From Curvibacter microcysteis (lineage in GTDB: Bacteria; Pseudomonadota; Gammaproteobacteria; Burkholderiales; Burkholderiaceae_C), in the NCBI RefSeq assembly GCF_028649435.1, contig NZ_JAQSIN010000002.1: 64,000 nucleotides of DNA; one strand, given 5' to 3'. How positions within the stretch are numbered: position 1 is the first letter of the stretch; each line of letters starts with the position of its first letter. A program made the position numbers and the translations under genes. Under the pieces are notes generated by a model, which saw only the letters and a list, made by a program, of their open reading frames with translations, did not search any database and had not been told where the DNA came from. Positions 43,227 to 51,431 of the stretch are shown here, piece by piece.

Positions 43227-44885
43227 ATGGGCTTTCTTTACCGTCTTCGGACCCGCGCCAAACTGGCTTTCGCGTTCGCTGTGATCCTGACCTTGATGGT
43301 CGTATCCGGCGGCATCAGCCTTCACCAAGCGTCACGCATCAACGCCAGCACGGTGGACTTGGCAGACAACTGGTTGCCCAGCGTGAATCTCCTGGGGGAC
43401 TTGAAAGAGGGGGCCAACCTGGTGCGCCGGGCTGAGTTCCGCCACCTGCTGGAGGACAGCCCTGAACAAAAAGCGGCGATGCAAAGAGCCATCCAGGGCG
43501 AGCGGGTGAAGTTTGAAAAAAAGCTTTCCCAGTACGCGGCCTTGGTCAATTCCGAGGAAGAAAAGCAGCTCTTTGACAAGATCACCAAGGCCTGGCAGAC
43601 CTATGTTGACAAGACGCCTCAAGTCTTGGCGCTGTCCAGCCAGGGGCCCGACGGGGTTGCGCAGGCCAAGGCGCTGGCCTTTGGCGAGGGCTTCAAGGCC
43701 TTCAACGAGTTGATTTCGGTGCTGGAGAAAGACATTGCGCTCAACCGGGAGGGGGCCACCCGAACGGCCGAAGCTTCGCAAGACTACTTTGCCCATGCCA
43801 AGGCCATCATGCTGGGCTTCATGCTGTTGTCGCTGCTCTTCAGCATTGCCTTGGCTTGGGTGCTGACCCGTTCCGTGGTTCGACCCTTGGGCGCCGAGCC
43901 CCAGGAAATCAATGATTTGATGGAGCAACTCGCCGATGGGGACTTGCGAACCATCAACGTCCCTGAAGGCGTGTCGCAGCGCAGTGTGTTGGTGGCGGTG
44001 ACCCGCTTGCAAGCCAAGCTCGAGGCTTCATTGGCGGAAGTGCGTGGGGCCACGGATTCGGTGGCTGGTGCCTCTGAGCAGATCGCCCAGGGCAATGCCA
44101 ACCTGGCATCCCGTACGGAAGAACAGGCCTCGGGCCTGGAGGAGACCGCGGCCTCCATCGAGCAGCTGACCGCTGCGGTTCAAGGCAGTTCCGAGAACGC
44201 GCGCAAGGCGGATCAGCTGGCCCGGGACGTCTCAACTGTGGCGACCGAGGGTGGCGAGGCGGTGCAAAACATGGTGCATTCCATGGCGCGCATTCAGGAG
44301 TCGAGCCGCCGGATTGCCGACATCATTGGGGTCATCGACGGCATTGCCTTCCAAACCAACATCCTGGCTTTGAATGCAGCGGTCGAGGCGGCGCGCGCTG
44401 GTGAGCAAGGGCGCGGCTTTGCGGTGGTGGCGTCCGAGGTGCGGGGCTTGGCGGGCCGCAGCGCGGAGGCCGCGCGGGAAATCAAAGCCTTGATCCTGCG
44501 CAGTGTGGAGGAGATCGATGGTGGCAGCACCCTGGCCGCCCAGGTGGGGCAAACCATTGATTCGGTGGTGGTTCAGGTGCGCCACTTCTCAACCCTGGTG
44601 AGCGAGATCAGCTCGTCCAGCATGGAGCAAACCGAGGGCATCCGCCAAATCAACGAGGCCATTGGGCGCTTGGACACGAATACCCAGCACAACGCCTCCT
44701 TGGTCGAAGAGACGGCATCGGCCGCCCAAAGTCTCAACCAACAGGCCCAGGCCTTGAGCCATGCGGTGTCCTATTTCAAACTGGACACCCTGCCGGAGTT
44801 GTCGGGCGCGTCTTTGAAGATGGTGGCTTCTGGCGCTGGCAGCGCAGGGGCCCGCACCACCTCGGTGGCACGCTTGCGCGCCTGA
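43227..44885 (+). CDS. Methyl-accepting chemotaxis protein
   Basis: A 552-residue transmembrane chemoreceptor. Two membrane helices (about 12-34 and 195-215) enclose a periplasmic helical-bundle sensor domain of about 160 residues, 4HB-like. A HAMP domain follows (about 216-270). The signalling hairpin has the highly conserved tip GVIDGIAFQTNILALNAAVE (near residue 375), ending EAARAGEQGRGFAVVASEVR. No C-terminal CheR-binding pentapeptide is seen. The strong site AGGAGG lies before the ATG. The ligand is unknown; no che genes are nearby. Confidence 0.93.
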   Translation: MGFLYRLRTRAKLAFAFAVILTLMVVSGGISLHQASRINASTVDLADNWLPSVNLLGDLKEGANLVRRAEFRHLLEDSPEQKAAMQRAIQGERVKFEKKLSQYAALVNSEEEKQLFDKITKAWQTYVDKTPQVLALSSQGPDGVAQAKALAFGEGFKAFNELISVLEKDIALNREGATRTAEASQDYFAHAKAIMLGFMLLSLLFSIALAWVLTRSVVRPLGAEPQEINDLMEQLADGDLRTINVPEGVSQRSVLVAVTRLQAKLEASLAEVRGATDSVAGASEQIAQGNANLASRTEEQASGLEETAASIEQLTAAVQGSSENARKADQLARDVSTVATEGGEAVQNMVHSMARIQESSRRIADIIGVIDGIAFQTNILALNAAVEAARAGEQGRGFAVVASEVRGLAGRSAEAAREIKALILRSVEEIDGGSTLAAQVGQTIDSVVVQVRHFSTLVSEISSSSMEQTEGIRQINEAIGRLDTNTQHNASLVEETASAAQSLNQQAQALSHAVSYFKLDTLPELSGASLKMVASGAGSAGARTTSVARLRA

Positions 44886-44921
44886 GTGCCGCGCTAGATA
44901 CCCGACTGCGCCGTCAGGTTT

Positions 44922-44951
44922 TGAATCCAGCGGGGTGGGTGTCTGCGTATT
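44922..44951 (+). promoter_or_regulatory. SigK-like ECF promoter upstream of the ferritin-like gene
   Basis: TGAATCC (44922-44928), 17-base spacer, CGTATT (44946-44951), 56 bases before the ATG. It belongs to the same motif group as 40993-41021 and 47503-47531. Confidence 0.6.
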
Positions 44952-45007
44952 GGTTGGAGAGGTCAACGTTGTTTGTTGCCTCGCCAACCCAATCAGCAGG
45001 AAACCCC

Positions 45008-45583
45008 ATGAACGCACTCCATCAAACCTCTGCCCGTCGCCAATTCCTGGGCGCCGGTGCCACCTTGTCGGCTGTGGCTGTGGCCATGCTCGGCGGACGC
45101 GAAGCCTTGGCCCAGGGCGCCATGGGCAATGTGGCCAAAGATGTGCAAATCCTCAATGTGGCCCTGGCCTTGGAGCACGAGGCCATCAACGCCTATCAGT
45201 TGGGCGCCGGCAGTGGCTTGCTGCAAAAGCCGGTGTTGGACGTTGCCGTGCTGTTCCAAAGCCACCACAAGGCGCATCGGGATGCGCTGGTGGCCACCAT
45301 TCAAAAGCTGGGTGGGCAGGCTGTCGGCGAGAAGAAACTGGACGACTACGCCATGGCGCTCAAGGCCAACACCTTGAAGAGTCAATCCGACGTCTTGGAA
45401 TTGGCGGCCCGCCTGGAGCTTGGTGCCACCAATGCCTACCTGGGTGTGCTGCCATCCCTGGGCAATCGCGATCTGGCCAAGGTGGCGGCCCGTCTGGCTG
45501 CGGATGAAACCATGCACTACACCGTCTTGGTGTCCGCGCTGGGCAAGGCGCTGCCGACCCAGGCACTGAGCTTCGGCGCTTGA
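45008..45583 (+). CDS. Tat-exported ferritin-like domain protein
   Basis: A 191-residue protein with a Tat-type signal (SARRQFLGAGATLSAVAVAML) and a four-helix ferritin-like bundle. Candidate metal ligands lie in VALALEHEAINAY, FQSHHKAHRDAL, LAARLELGATNAY and AADETMHYTVL, giving the E-x2-H style pattern of the Ferritin_2 family. Tat export suggests it folds with its metal before export. It is the first gene of a run with a cytochrome c, ECF sigma and anti-sigma genes, under an ECF-type promoter. Its role may be in peroxide or metal handling in the periplasm; this is inference. Confidence 0.85.
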   Translation: MNALHQTSARRQFLGAGATLSAVAVAMLGGREALAQGAMGNVAKDVQILNVALALEHEAINAYQLGAGSGLLQKPVLDVAVLFQSHHKAHRDALVATIQKLGGQAVGEKKLDDYAMALKANTLKSQSDVLELAARLELGATNAYLGVLPSLGNRDLAKVAARLAADETMHYTVLVSALGKALPTQALSFGA

Positions 45584-45587
45584 AGAC

Positions 45588-46034
45588 ATGCGTCCATGGA
45601 GGGGGCCGCTTTGGCCCTTCAAGGCACGCTTGGGGCGAGGGCTGGCTGTGCTGGTCTGCGGGCTGGTCTTGACTCAAGGCCTCTGCGCTGGCGGGGCGTC
45701 AGGCCCTGCAGTCCAGAGTGCGGCCGCCGCCCAGTCTGTGCCCGTGCTGCGTGGGCAGGCCTTGTACCAGACGCGTTGTTCCGGCTGCCATGCCGTCGAC
45801 GCGAATGACATCGGCCCATTGCACCGCGGTGTGCTGGGTCGGCGCGCCGGGACGGTGCCCGGCTTTGACTATTCGCCAGCGCTGCGTGTCAGCCGCTTGG
45901 TGTGGACGCGGCAAACATTGGACGCGTGGTTGCGAGACCCCGAGGCCCTGGTGCCGGGCCAAGGCATGGATGAGCGGGTGCTCGATGCCCAAGAGCGACA
46001 GGACCTGATCGTCTACCTGGCGTCCCTTCTGTAA
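45588..46034 (+). CDS. Monoheme cytochrome c (paralogue A)
   Basis: A 148-residue exported cytochrome. An N-terminal hydrophobic signal (LAVLVCGLVLTQGLC) precedes one class I heme domain with CSGCH (Cys64), the HRGVLGRRAGTVPGFDYSPAL loop (split) and the likely axial Met in LVPGQGMDERV. It starts four bases after the ferritin-like gene. It is clearly paralogous to the cytochrome at 47586, sharing the pattern GxxHRxxLGRxAGxVPGxDYSPALR and LRDPEALxPGQxM. Confidence 0.9.
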   Translation: MRPWRGPLWPFKARLGRGLAVLVCGLVLTQGLCAGGASGPAVQSAAAAQSVPVLRGQALYQTRCSGCHAVDANDIGPLHRGVLGRRAGTVPGFDYSPALRVSRLVWTRQTLDAWLRDPEALVPGQGMDERVLDAQERQDLIVYLASLL

Positions 46035-46066
46035 GATGAATTCAACCATTGCTCCCCACCTTTGCC

Positions 46067-46648
46067 ATGACATCCCCCAATGACAGTTCGCAGTCCCTGC
46101 TCACAGCGCTGCTGGCCCGTGTGGCGCAGGGTGATGAGCTGGCGCTCAAGCAACTGTATGACCTCACCTCGGCGCGTTTCTATGGGCTGGCCTTGCGCAT
46201 CGTGCGCGTGGGCGAGCTGGCCGAAGATGTGCTGCAGGAAAGTTACCTGAGCATTTGGCGCTCTGCGGCTGACTTTCGGGCCAGCCTCAGCCCGCCTTTG
46301 GCGTGGATGGGTTTGATCGTGCGCAGCCGGGCACTGGACCTGCTGCGCCGCCGCAACGCCGAGCGCACGCCCTTGACTGACCCATTGGACGAGGTGATCG
46401 AAGACACCCTGGAAGGGGATTCTCCCGACCCTTTGCACAGCGCCGATGCCAGCCAGCAAGCCCGCGCTTTGCAGCAGTGTTTGAACCAGCTCAAAGGGCC
46501 GCAGCGCGAGGTCTTGAGCCTGGCCTACCTCCGTGAACTCAGCCACAGTGAATTGGCTGAACAGCTCAAGCTCCCGCTGGGGACCATCAAAAGCTGGATT
46601 CGCCGTGGGTTGGAGCAGCTGCGGATGTGCATGGGGGCTTGGCAATGA
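46067..46648 (+). CDS. ECF sigma factor, SigK-like (module 3)
   Basis: A 193-residue ECF sigma factor. Region 2 has LAEDVLQESYLSIWRSAADF and LAWMGLIVRSRALDLLRRR; region 4 has LKGPQREVLSLAYLRELSHSEL and LGTIKSWIRRGLEQLR. It resembles the module 2 sigma factor in layout (same GTxKxWIxR helix), so the two may read the same promoter class. It starts 32 bases after the cytochrome gene; the ATG at 46067 is preferred to a TTG at 46049. Confidence 0.9.
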   Translation: MTSPNDSSQSLLTALLARVAQGDELALKQLYDLTSARFYGLALRIVRVGELAEDVLQESYLSIWRSAADFRASLSPPLAWMGLIVRSRALDLLRRRNAERTPLTDPLDEVIEDTLEGDSPDPLHSADASQQARALQQCLNQLKGPQREVLSLAYLRELSHSELAEQLKLPLGTIKSWIRRGLEQLRMCMGAWQ

Positions 46649-46679
46649 TGCGCACGTTGTTGATGGATGGAGGTCGGGT

Positions 46680-47465
46680 GTGAACATCGTCCAAAACAAG
46701 ATTCTGTTGCAACGGCTGGCGGCCAGCTATGGGCTGGGAACCCTGCAGGGCGGGGCGCGCCGGCGTTTTGAGGCACTGGCCCGGTCGCAGGCGCCAGTGC
46801 GTCAAGCCATACGCGAATGGCGGGAGCGTTTGGCGGGGCTGACCGAGCTGCAACCCGTGGTCCGCCCGCCTGAGGTGGTGTGGCGGCGCATCGAGTTGGC
46901 CCTGAGCCTGGAGCGCGAAGAGCAGCGCCTGGCGCAAGCCCGCAAACCGACGGGTCTTGCACGACAACAACAGGCGCCATCCTCGCCATGGTGGCAGCGG
47001 CTCTGGGTGTGGCAGGGCTTCAGTGCCGCGGGGCTGGCCCTCGCGCTGTTGGCGTGGGTGGTGCCATGGCATGCCGGCACTGATTCAGGCACGCAGGCCC
47101 GCTCGGCGGCAGAGGCGCCCACATCAGAGTCGCTGGCCTTGCTGCTGGATGCACAAAATCAACCCGCCTGGCTGGCCAGCTGGGACGGGCGCCGCCAGCA
47201 GCTTCAGCTGCAAGACCTGCAGGGGCAAGCCGTTCCCCCGGGTCACTCTTTGCAAGTTTGGGCGATTCCTGCGCAGGGCGGCGTGCGCTCCTTGGCGGTG
47301 TTGGACGGTACTTCGGGGCCGCAGCGGGTGGCCGTGGCGGCCGACCGGATGGACGGTGTGACCGTCTTGGCGATCAGCCTGGAGGTCCAAGGAGGCGTGC
47401 CTGAGGCCGGCGGTCCGAAGGGGCCGGTGTTGTTCAAGGGCCCTTGGGTGCGCAAGACCGTCTGA
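46680..47465 (+). CDS. RskA-like anti-sigma factor (module 3)
   Basis: A 261-residue single-pass protein. The cytoplasmic domain (1-85, RLAASYGLGTLQGGARRRFEAL) is followed by a transmembrane helix (about 115-135, FSAAGLALALLAWVVPW) and a periplasmic RskA-type domain (AWLASWDGRRQQLQLQDLQG, PPGHSLQVWAIPAQGGVRSLAV; split). The GTG at 46680 has a GGAGG site 6-10 bases upstream and is the best start; there is no ATG in frame near it. Pairs with the preceding sigma factor by position. Confidence 0.86.
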   Translation: MNIVQNKILLQRLAASYGLGTLQGGARRRFEALARSQAPVRQAIREWRERLAGLTELQPVVRPPEVVWRRIELALSLEREEQRLAQARKPTGLARQQQAPSSPWWQRLWVWQGFSAAGLALALLAWVVPWHAGTDSGTQARSAAEAPTSESLALLLDAQNQPAWLASWDGRRQQLQLQDLQGQAVPPGHSLQVWAIPAQGGVRSLAVLDGTSGPQRVAVAADRMDGVTVLAISLEVQGGVPEAGGPKGPVLFKGPWVRKTV

Positions 47466-47502
47466 GCCCAGGCCTGGCTGGTGGGGGGGCGGTTTGGCGG
47501 TC

Positions 47503-47531
47503 TGCATCCAGTGGCGCTTTTCATGCGTATC
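47503..47531 (+). promoter_or_regulatory. SigK-like ECF promoter upstream of the second cytochrome
   Basis: TGCATCC (47503-47509), 16-base spacer, CGTATC (47526-47531), 54 bases before the ATG. It is the best match of the three sites and stands after the anti-sigma gene, so the cytochrome can be induced separately from the module. Confidence 0.65.
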
Positions 47532-47585
47532 CCTTCTGTGGCGTGGCCCTGGGTCCGCGCCAGATGGCCCTCAGAAGGAGATGAC

Positions 47586-48050
47586 ATGGTGAAGTGGTTT
47601 GGCGCTTTGAATTCGTTTCGCGGCCCGCGAGTCGTCCAAGTCAGCGCTTTGACTTGGCTGCTGACGTTACATGGGCTGTCGGCCTGGGCAAGTGCCCTGG
47701 CTGGGCCTGCTTCCGCGGATGAGCTTCGGCAGGCGGCTGCGATGTACGAGGCCCGCTGCGGCGGCTGCCACGCCATCGATGCCAACCGCGTGGGGCCGAT
47801 GCACCGACAGCTTTTGGGGCGAACGGCTGGGCGTGTGCCTGGCTATGACTACTCGCCAGCCCTTCGGGCCAGTGGGCTGGTCTGGGATGCCAAAAACCTG
47901 GACCTGTGGCTGCGTGATCCCGAGGCGCTGATTCCAGGCCAAAGCATGAACTACCGGGTTGATTCAGCAGAGGACCGGCGCCTGTTGATCGGGTACCTGG
48001 GCTCGGCTTCGGTGAGTGCGCCAAGCGCTGCGAGGAAGGCTCCAAACTAA
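47586..48050 (+). CDS. Monoheme cytochrome c (paralogue B)
   Basis: A 154-residue exported cytochrome with signal segment (VSALTWLLTLHGLSAWASA), heme motif CGGCH (Cys58), the GPMHRQLLGRTAGRVPGYDYSP loop (about 65-85, partly quoted) and the likely axial Met in LIPGQSMNYRV. It is paralogous to the cytochrome at 45588, and the two bracket the sigma/anti-sigma pair. A strong site AAGGAGATGAC precedes the ATG at 47586. Probably a small periplasmic electron carrier; partner unknown. Confidence 0.9.
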   Translation: MVKWFGALNSFRGPRVVQVSALTWLLTLHGLSAWASALAGPASADELRQAAAMYEARCGGCHAIDANRVGPMHRQLLGRTAGRVPGYDYSPALRASGLVWDAKNLDLWLRDPEALIPGQSMNYRVDSAEDRRLLIGYLGSASVSAPSAARKAPN

Positions 48051-48102
48051 GGAGCAGGGCCCGATGGGGCTGGGTCAAACCGCTGTGGTCAGCGGAAAAC
48101 AA

Positions 48103-48127
48103 AAAAGCCCCGACTGGCGGGGCTTTT
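48103..48127. terminator. Bidirectional terminator between cytochrome c and tRNA-Ser
   Basis: AAAAGCCCC (48103-48111) and GGGGCTTTT (48119-48127) form a stem flanked by A and T runs. It can end the cytochrome transcript (+) and the tRNA-Ser transcript (-). Confidence 0.85.
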
Positions 48128-48170
48128 AGGGGAATTTCAGGGCTTTGTTGAAAGCGCTGAAACGTGAACC

Positions 48171-48260
<90 letters not shown>

Positions 48261-48400
48261 GGAAGCCCTCAACTATAGCAGGAATTGCAGGCGCTTTTGA
48301 CCAAATCGGAATCTTGGCTTTAATTTTTGCCGAAGGCCTCGAGGCGTGCCGCCGATGACTTCGGTTCGCCCCTTCCCACGGTGACTGGAAGCCCGGGGGC

Positions 48401-49165
48401 TCACAGGCTGGCTCGAATTGTGCGCTCATGTCGGGCTTGCACAGGGCGGGCGTTGAGGGGGAACAGGCGCCTGAAAGCCTGGATCTGCTTGGTGCTCAGT
48501 TGCACCGGCTGTTGGAGGACCATCCAACGAACACCCTCTGTGCAGGGCGGGGTGGTGAGGGAGCCATCGAAGGCGTAGTAGCCCCGTCGTGACGGCAGCA
48601 GGGCCGCGAGGTCCAATGACTGCGATTCAACGGTGATTTTTTCGTCGGGACGCGGCAGGTGGGCAAAGATGGGATCGAAGGCCGCGTGGTGCCGTCCTGC
48701 TTGAACCATCAAGGCCACAACCGCCAATTCGCCCGCAGCACTTTCGTGCACCCAATGAACCTCCATGGGGTAGCGGCGTCCCTGGATCGTGTTTTCACTC
48801 GGGGTGTGGAAATGGAGCTGGACCAGCGAGTAGCTCTTGCCGCCCACACTCAGTTGGCTGCCCAAGGGCGCCTGGACCTGCACTGTGTGCCGGTTGTTGG
48901 TCAGGTTCAGCGCGATCGGGCTGTACGCAAAATCCAGCGCGGGCAGCGATTCTTTGACGGTCGGTTGGATGTTGATCGGGCTTTGGCGCTGCCCTTGGCT
49001 GCAGGTCTCAAAACTGGGCTCTAGTTCGGCCCAATGGGCGGCCCCATGGGGGCCGGTGTAGCGCCAGTGCGGGCCTGGCGCATTGGCTTGGGCCACGCTG
49101 CCAAGGAGAAAGGCAAGCAGACCCACGCCAATGGCGGGGCACTTCAGTCCAAAAGAAGGGGGCAT
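48401..49165 (-). CDS. Alpha-type carbonic anhydrase
   Basis: A 254-residue periplasmic enzyme that interconverts CO2 and bicarbonate. The signal peptide (IGVGLLAFLLGSVAQA) precedes the alpha-CA domain. Zinc ligands lie in LVQLHFHTPSENT (two His) and MEVHWVHES (third His). The active-site segments QSPINI and SLTTPPCTEGVRW are intact. The start at 49165 has an AAGGAG site eight bases upstream. It lies between tRNA-Ser and a divergent chemoreceptor gene. Confidence 0.94.
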   Translation of the reverse strand: MPPSFGLKCPAIGVGLLAFLLGSVAQANAPGPHWRYTGPHGAAHWAELEPSFETCSQGQRQSPINIQPTVKESLPALDFAYSPIALNLTNNRHTVQVQAPLGSQLSVGGKSYSLVQLHFHTPSENTIQGRRYPMEVHWVHESAAGELAVVALMVQAGRHHAAFDPIFAHLPRPDEKITVESQSLDLAALLPSRRGYYAFDGSLTTPPCTEGVRWMVLQQPVQLSTKQIQAFRRLFPLNARPVQARHERTIRASL

Positions 49166-49478
49166 GCAGGGGCTCCTTTTCGTCAGGTCGGTGGGCGGCG
49201 CCAACTGGGGGGGGCTTGGCACGCCGGGTCGTGCGGATGATGGGCGAAGCCCGCCTGGGGGCGGGGCTGATGGCGGTGCCGCGGGGATCTTGTCGACTGA
49301 CGGTTCCTTCGCCTGCTTGGGCTGTCGCCACAACACCACAGGCTTGGATGTTTCCCCAACAAATCACGGGCTTGTCGGTGCACGAACGCACCCCAAAAGC
49401 AGCAATATCTATACTGAACAGTTGAACGCCAGGGTGGTGTGCGAACAGGGCCCAGACGGAGGCCTCTTGGAGATCCAA
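49166..49478. other. Divergent gap between carbonic anhydrase and chemoreceptor genes
   Basis: This 313-bp gap is GC-rich except for a short AT-rich part. A TATACT box at 49410-49415 could be a -10 for the receptor gene, without a good -35. No flagellar sigma-28-type box (TAAA-N15-GCCGATAA) was found. Nothing else stands out. Confidence 0.4.
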
Positions 49479-51077
49479 ATGGGCATTTTTGCTGGACTTC
49501 GCATCGGCAGTCGGCTTGCGCTGGCTTTTGCCGTATTGATCTTGCTCATGACCGCCATGCTGGCGGTCGGGGTTTGGCGATTGCAGGGCATTGCAGCGCA
49601 CACCCAGCAGATGATGGAGCGACCCTTGACCAAGGAGCGCTTGGTCTCGGACTGGTACCGCACCATCCACACCAGCGTGCGGCGCACCACCGCCGTGGTC
49701 AAAAGTGCCGACCCCACCTTGGCCACTTTTTTTGCAGAAGAGAACGCTGCGGCCTCCAAGATGTCATCGCAGCAGCAAAAAGAGCTGGAGGCCTTGTTGG
49801 AAACCCCTGAAGAACAGGCCGTTTTCAAGCAGTTGCTGGGGCACCGAGTGGCCTACGTCAAAGCACGGGATGCCATCACGGCGAGCAAAGCCACAGCGAC
49901 CGCTGACGAGGTTGAGCGACTGTTCCGGCAAGATTTTCAACCCGCTGGTGTGAATTACCTGGCCAGTTTGCAGGCCTTGCTGGAGCAACAACGCAAGGCC
50001 ATTGACGAGACGGCGCGGGACATCGAACGGGAGCACAGCAGTGGCCAAAATCAGATGCTGGCCCTGGGGACTCTGGCGCTGCTGGTGGCGGTCAGCATGG
50101 CCTGGTTGATCACCCGAAGCATCACCCAGCCTTTGGCCGAAGCGGTGCAGGTGGCTCACCAGGTGGCGGCCGGGGATTTGCAGGTCCACCCGCAAAGTCA
50201 GCGGGAAGATGAGGCCGGGCAGTTGCTCAACGCCCTGGGGGCCATGAGCGAGCGTCTGCGTGACATCGTCAATCAAGTGCGTCAGGGCACCCACGCCATG
50301 CTGCACGCGTCTGGCGAGATTGCCCAAGGCAACCTGGACCTGTCCAGCCGCACGGAATCCCAGGCCAGCGCCCTGGAGCAGACAGCGGCCTCCATGGAAG
50401 AAATCACCAGCACCGTGCGGCAAAACGCAGACAACGCTCGGCAAGCCAAACAATTGGTGCAGGCCACTTCGGAGCGGGCGACGGCCGGTGGGCAAGCGGT
50501 GGGCCAGGTGGTGCAGACCATGGGGCAGATCCATGCGTCCTCGGGGCGCATTGTGGACATCATTGGCGTGATCGACGGGATCGCGTTTCAAACCAACATC
50601 CTGGCGTTGAACGCTGCTGTTGAAGCGGCCCGGGCAGGGGAGCAAGGCCGAGGTTTTGCGGTGGTGGCGGGTGAGGTTCGCGTGCTGGCCCAGCGCAGCG
50701 CCCAGGCCGCCAAGGAGATCAAGGGCTTGATCACCGCTTCGGTGAGCAGTGTGGACCAGGGCCAGCAACTGGTCACGGGGGCGGGCAGCACGATGGCCGA
50801 GGTGGAGCAGGGCGTGCGCCAAGTCGCAGACATCGTGACCCACATTGCCGCAGCCAGTCAGGAGCAGACCTTGGGCATTGAACAGATCAACCAAGCCATT
50901 GCCCAGATGGATTCGGTGACGCAGCAAAACGCGGCCCTGGTCGAACAGGCGGCCGCCGCGACCGAAGCCCTGAACCGCCAGGCGGAGCACCTGAGCCAAT
51001 TGGTGTCGGTGTTTCAGGTGGGGCCGCAGGCCAGTGACTCGCCTGGTGCGCGGCTTTTGCTCTCGGCAGGCACTTGA
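49479..51077 (+). CDS. Methyl-accepting chemotaxis protein
   Basis: A 532-residue transmembrane receptor: helices at about 10-32 and 190-210, a periplasmic helical-bundle sensor domain between, HAMP (about 211-265) and a signalling domain with the tip GVIDGIAFQTNILALNAAVE. Its signalling half is close to that of the receptor at 43227, but the sensor domains differ, so the ligands differ. ATG at 49479 has a TTGGAG site upstream; in-frame codons further up overlap the carbonic anhydrase gene. Confidence 0.93.
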   Translation: MGIFAGLRIGSRLALAFAVLILLMTAMLAVGVWRLQGIAAHTQQMMERPLTKERLVSDWYRTIHTSVRRTTAVVKSADPTLATFFAEENAAASKMSSQQQKELEALLETPEEQAVFKQLLGHRVAYVKARDAITASKATATADEVERLFRQDFQPAGVNYLASLQALLEQQRKAIDETARDIEREHSSGQNQMLALGTLALLVAVSMAWLITRSITQPLAEAVQVAHQVAAGDLQVHPQSQREDEAGQLLNALGAMSERLRDIVNQVRQGTHAMLHASGEIAQGNLDLSSRTESQASALEQTAASMEEITSTVRQNADNARQAKQLVQATSERATAGGQAVGQVVQTMGQIHASSGRIVDIIGVIDGIAFQTNILALNAAVEAARAGEQGRGFAVVAGEVRVLAQRSAQAAKEIKGLITASVSSVDQGQQLVTGAGSTMAEVEQGVRQVADIVTHIAAASQEQTLGIEQINQAIAQMDSVTQQNAALVEQAAAATEALNRQAEHLSQLVSVFQVGPQASDSPGARLLLSAGT

Positions 51078-51431
51078 GGGGCATCAGGCGCTTGCGTCAT
51101 GAAACTGCCTTAAAACTAAGCAGTGCAAGGCAAGTCTTTTGAAATCAAGGACTTAGACCACCTTCTCTGGATGAGGGCACGGTTTGTCCACAGCTTTGTC
51201 CAGAGCCAACGGGGAGAACTTGGTCCTTCTTCCCACGCCGCCAGCCCACAGCGGCGGGCCGGGCACGGGGCGGCGGATGGCGCCCGCCCGCGCGGTGCGC
51301 TCCGCGCTTCTTGTCTTGCTGACACCACAAATTGAGGGAAAAAACGGGCTTGTCAAAAGAGCCCAATCAATATTCCTTACACTTCGCGCCTGTTTCTAAT
51401 TTAAAGCCCTGTTCCGCCCCCGGAGGTCCGC
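51078..51431. other. 354-bp gap upstream of the decarboxylase gene
   Basis: It holds a tandem TTGTCCACA (51184-51192) and TTGTCCAGA (51196-51204), DnaA-box-like and 12 bases apart. A GC-rich stretch (51235-51310) follows, then an inverted repeat GGGCT/AGCCC (51346-51364) that surrounds a TTGTCA. AT-rich sequence before the gene (51365-51410) may hold the promoter, but no well-spaced pair is clear. Confidence 0.4.
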
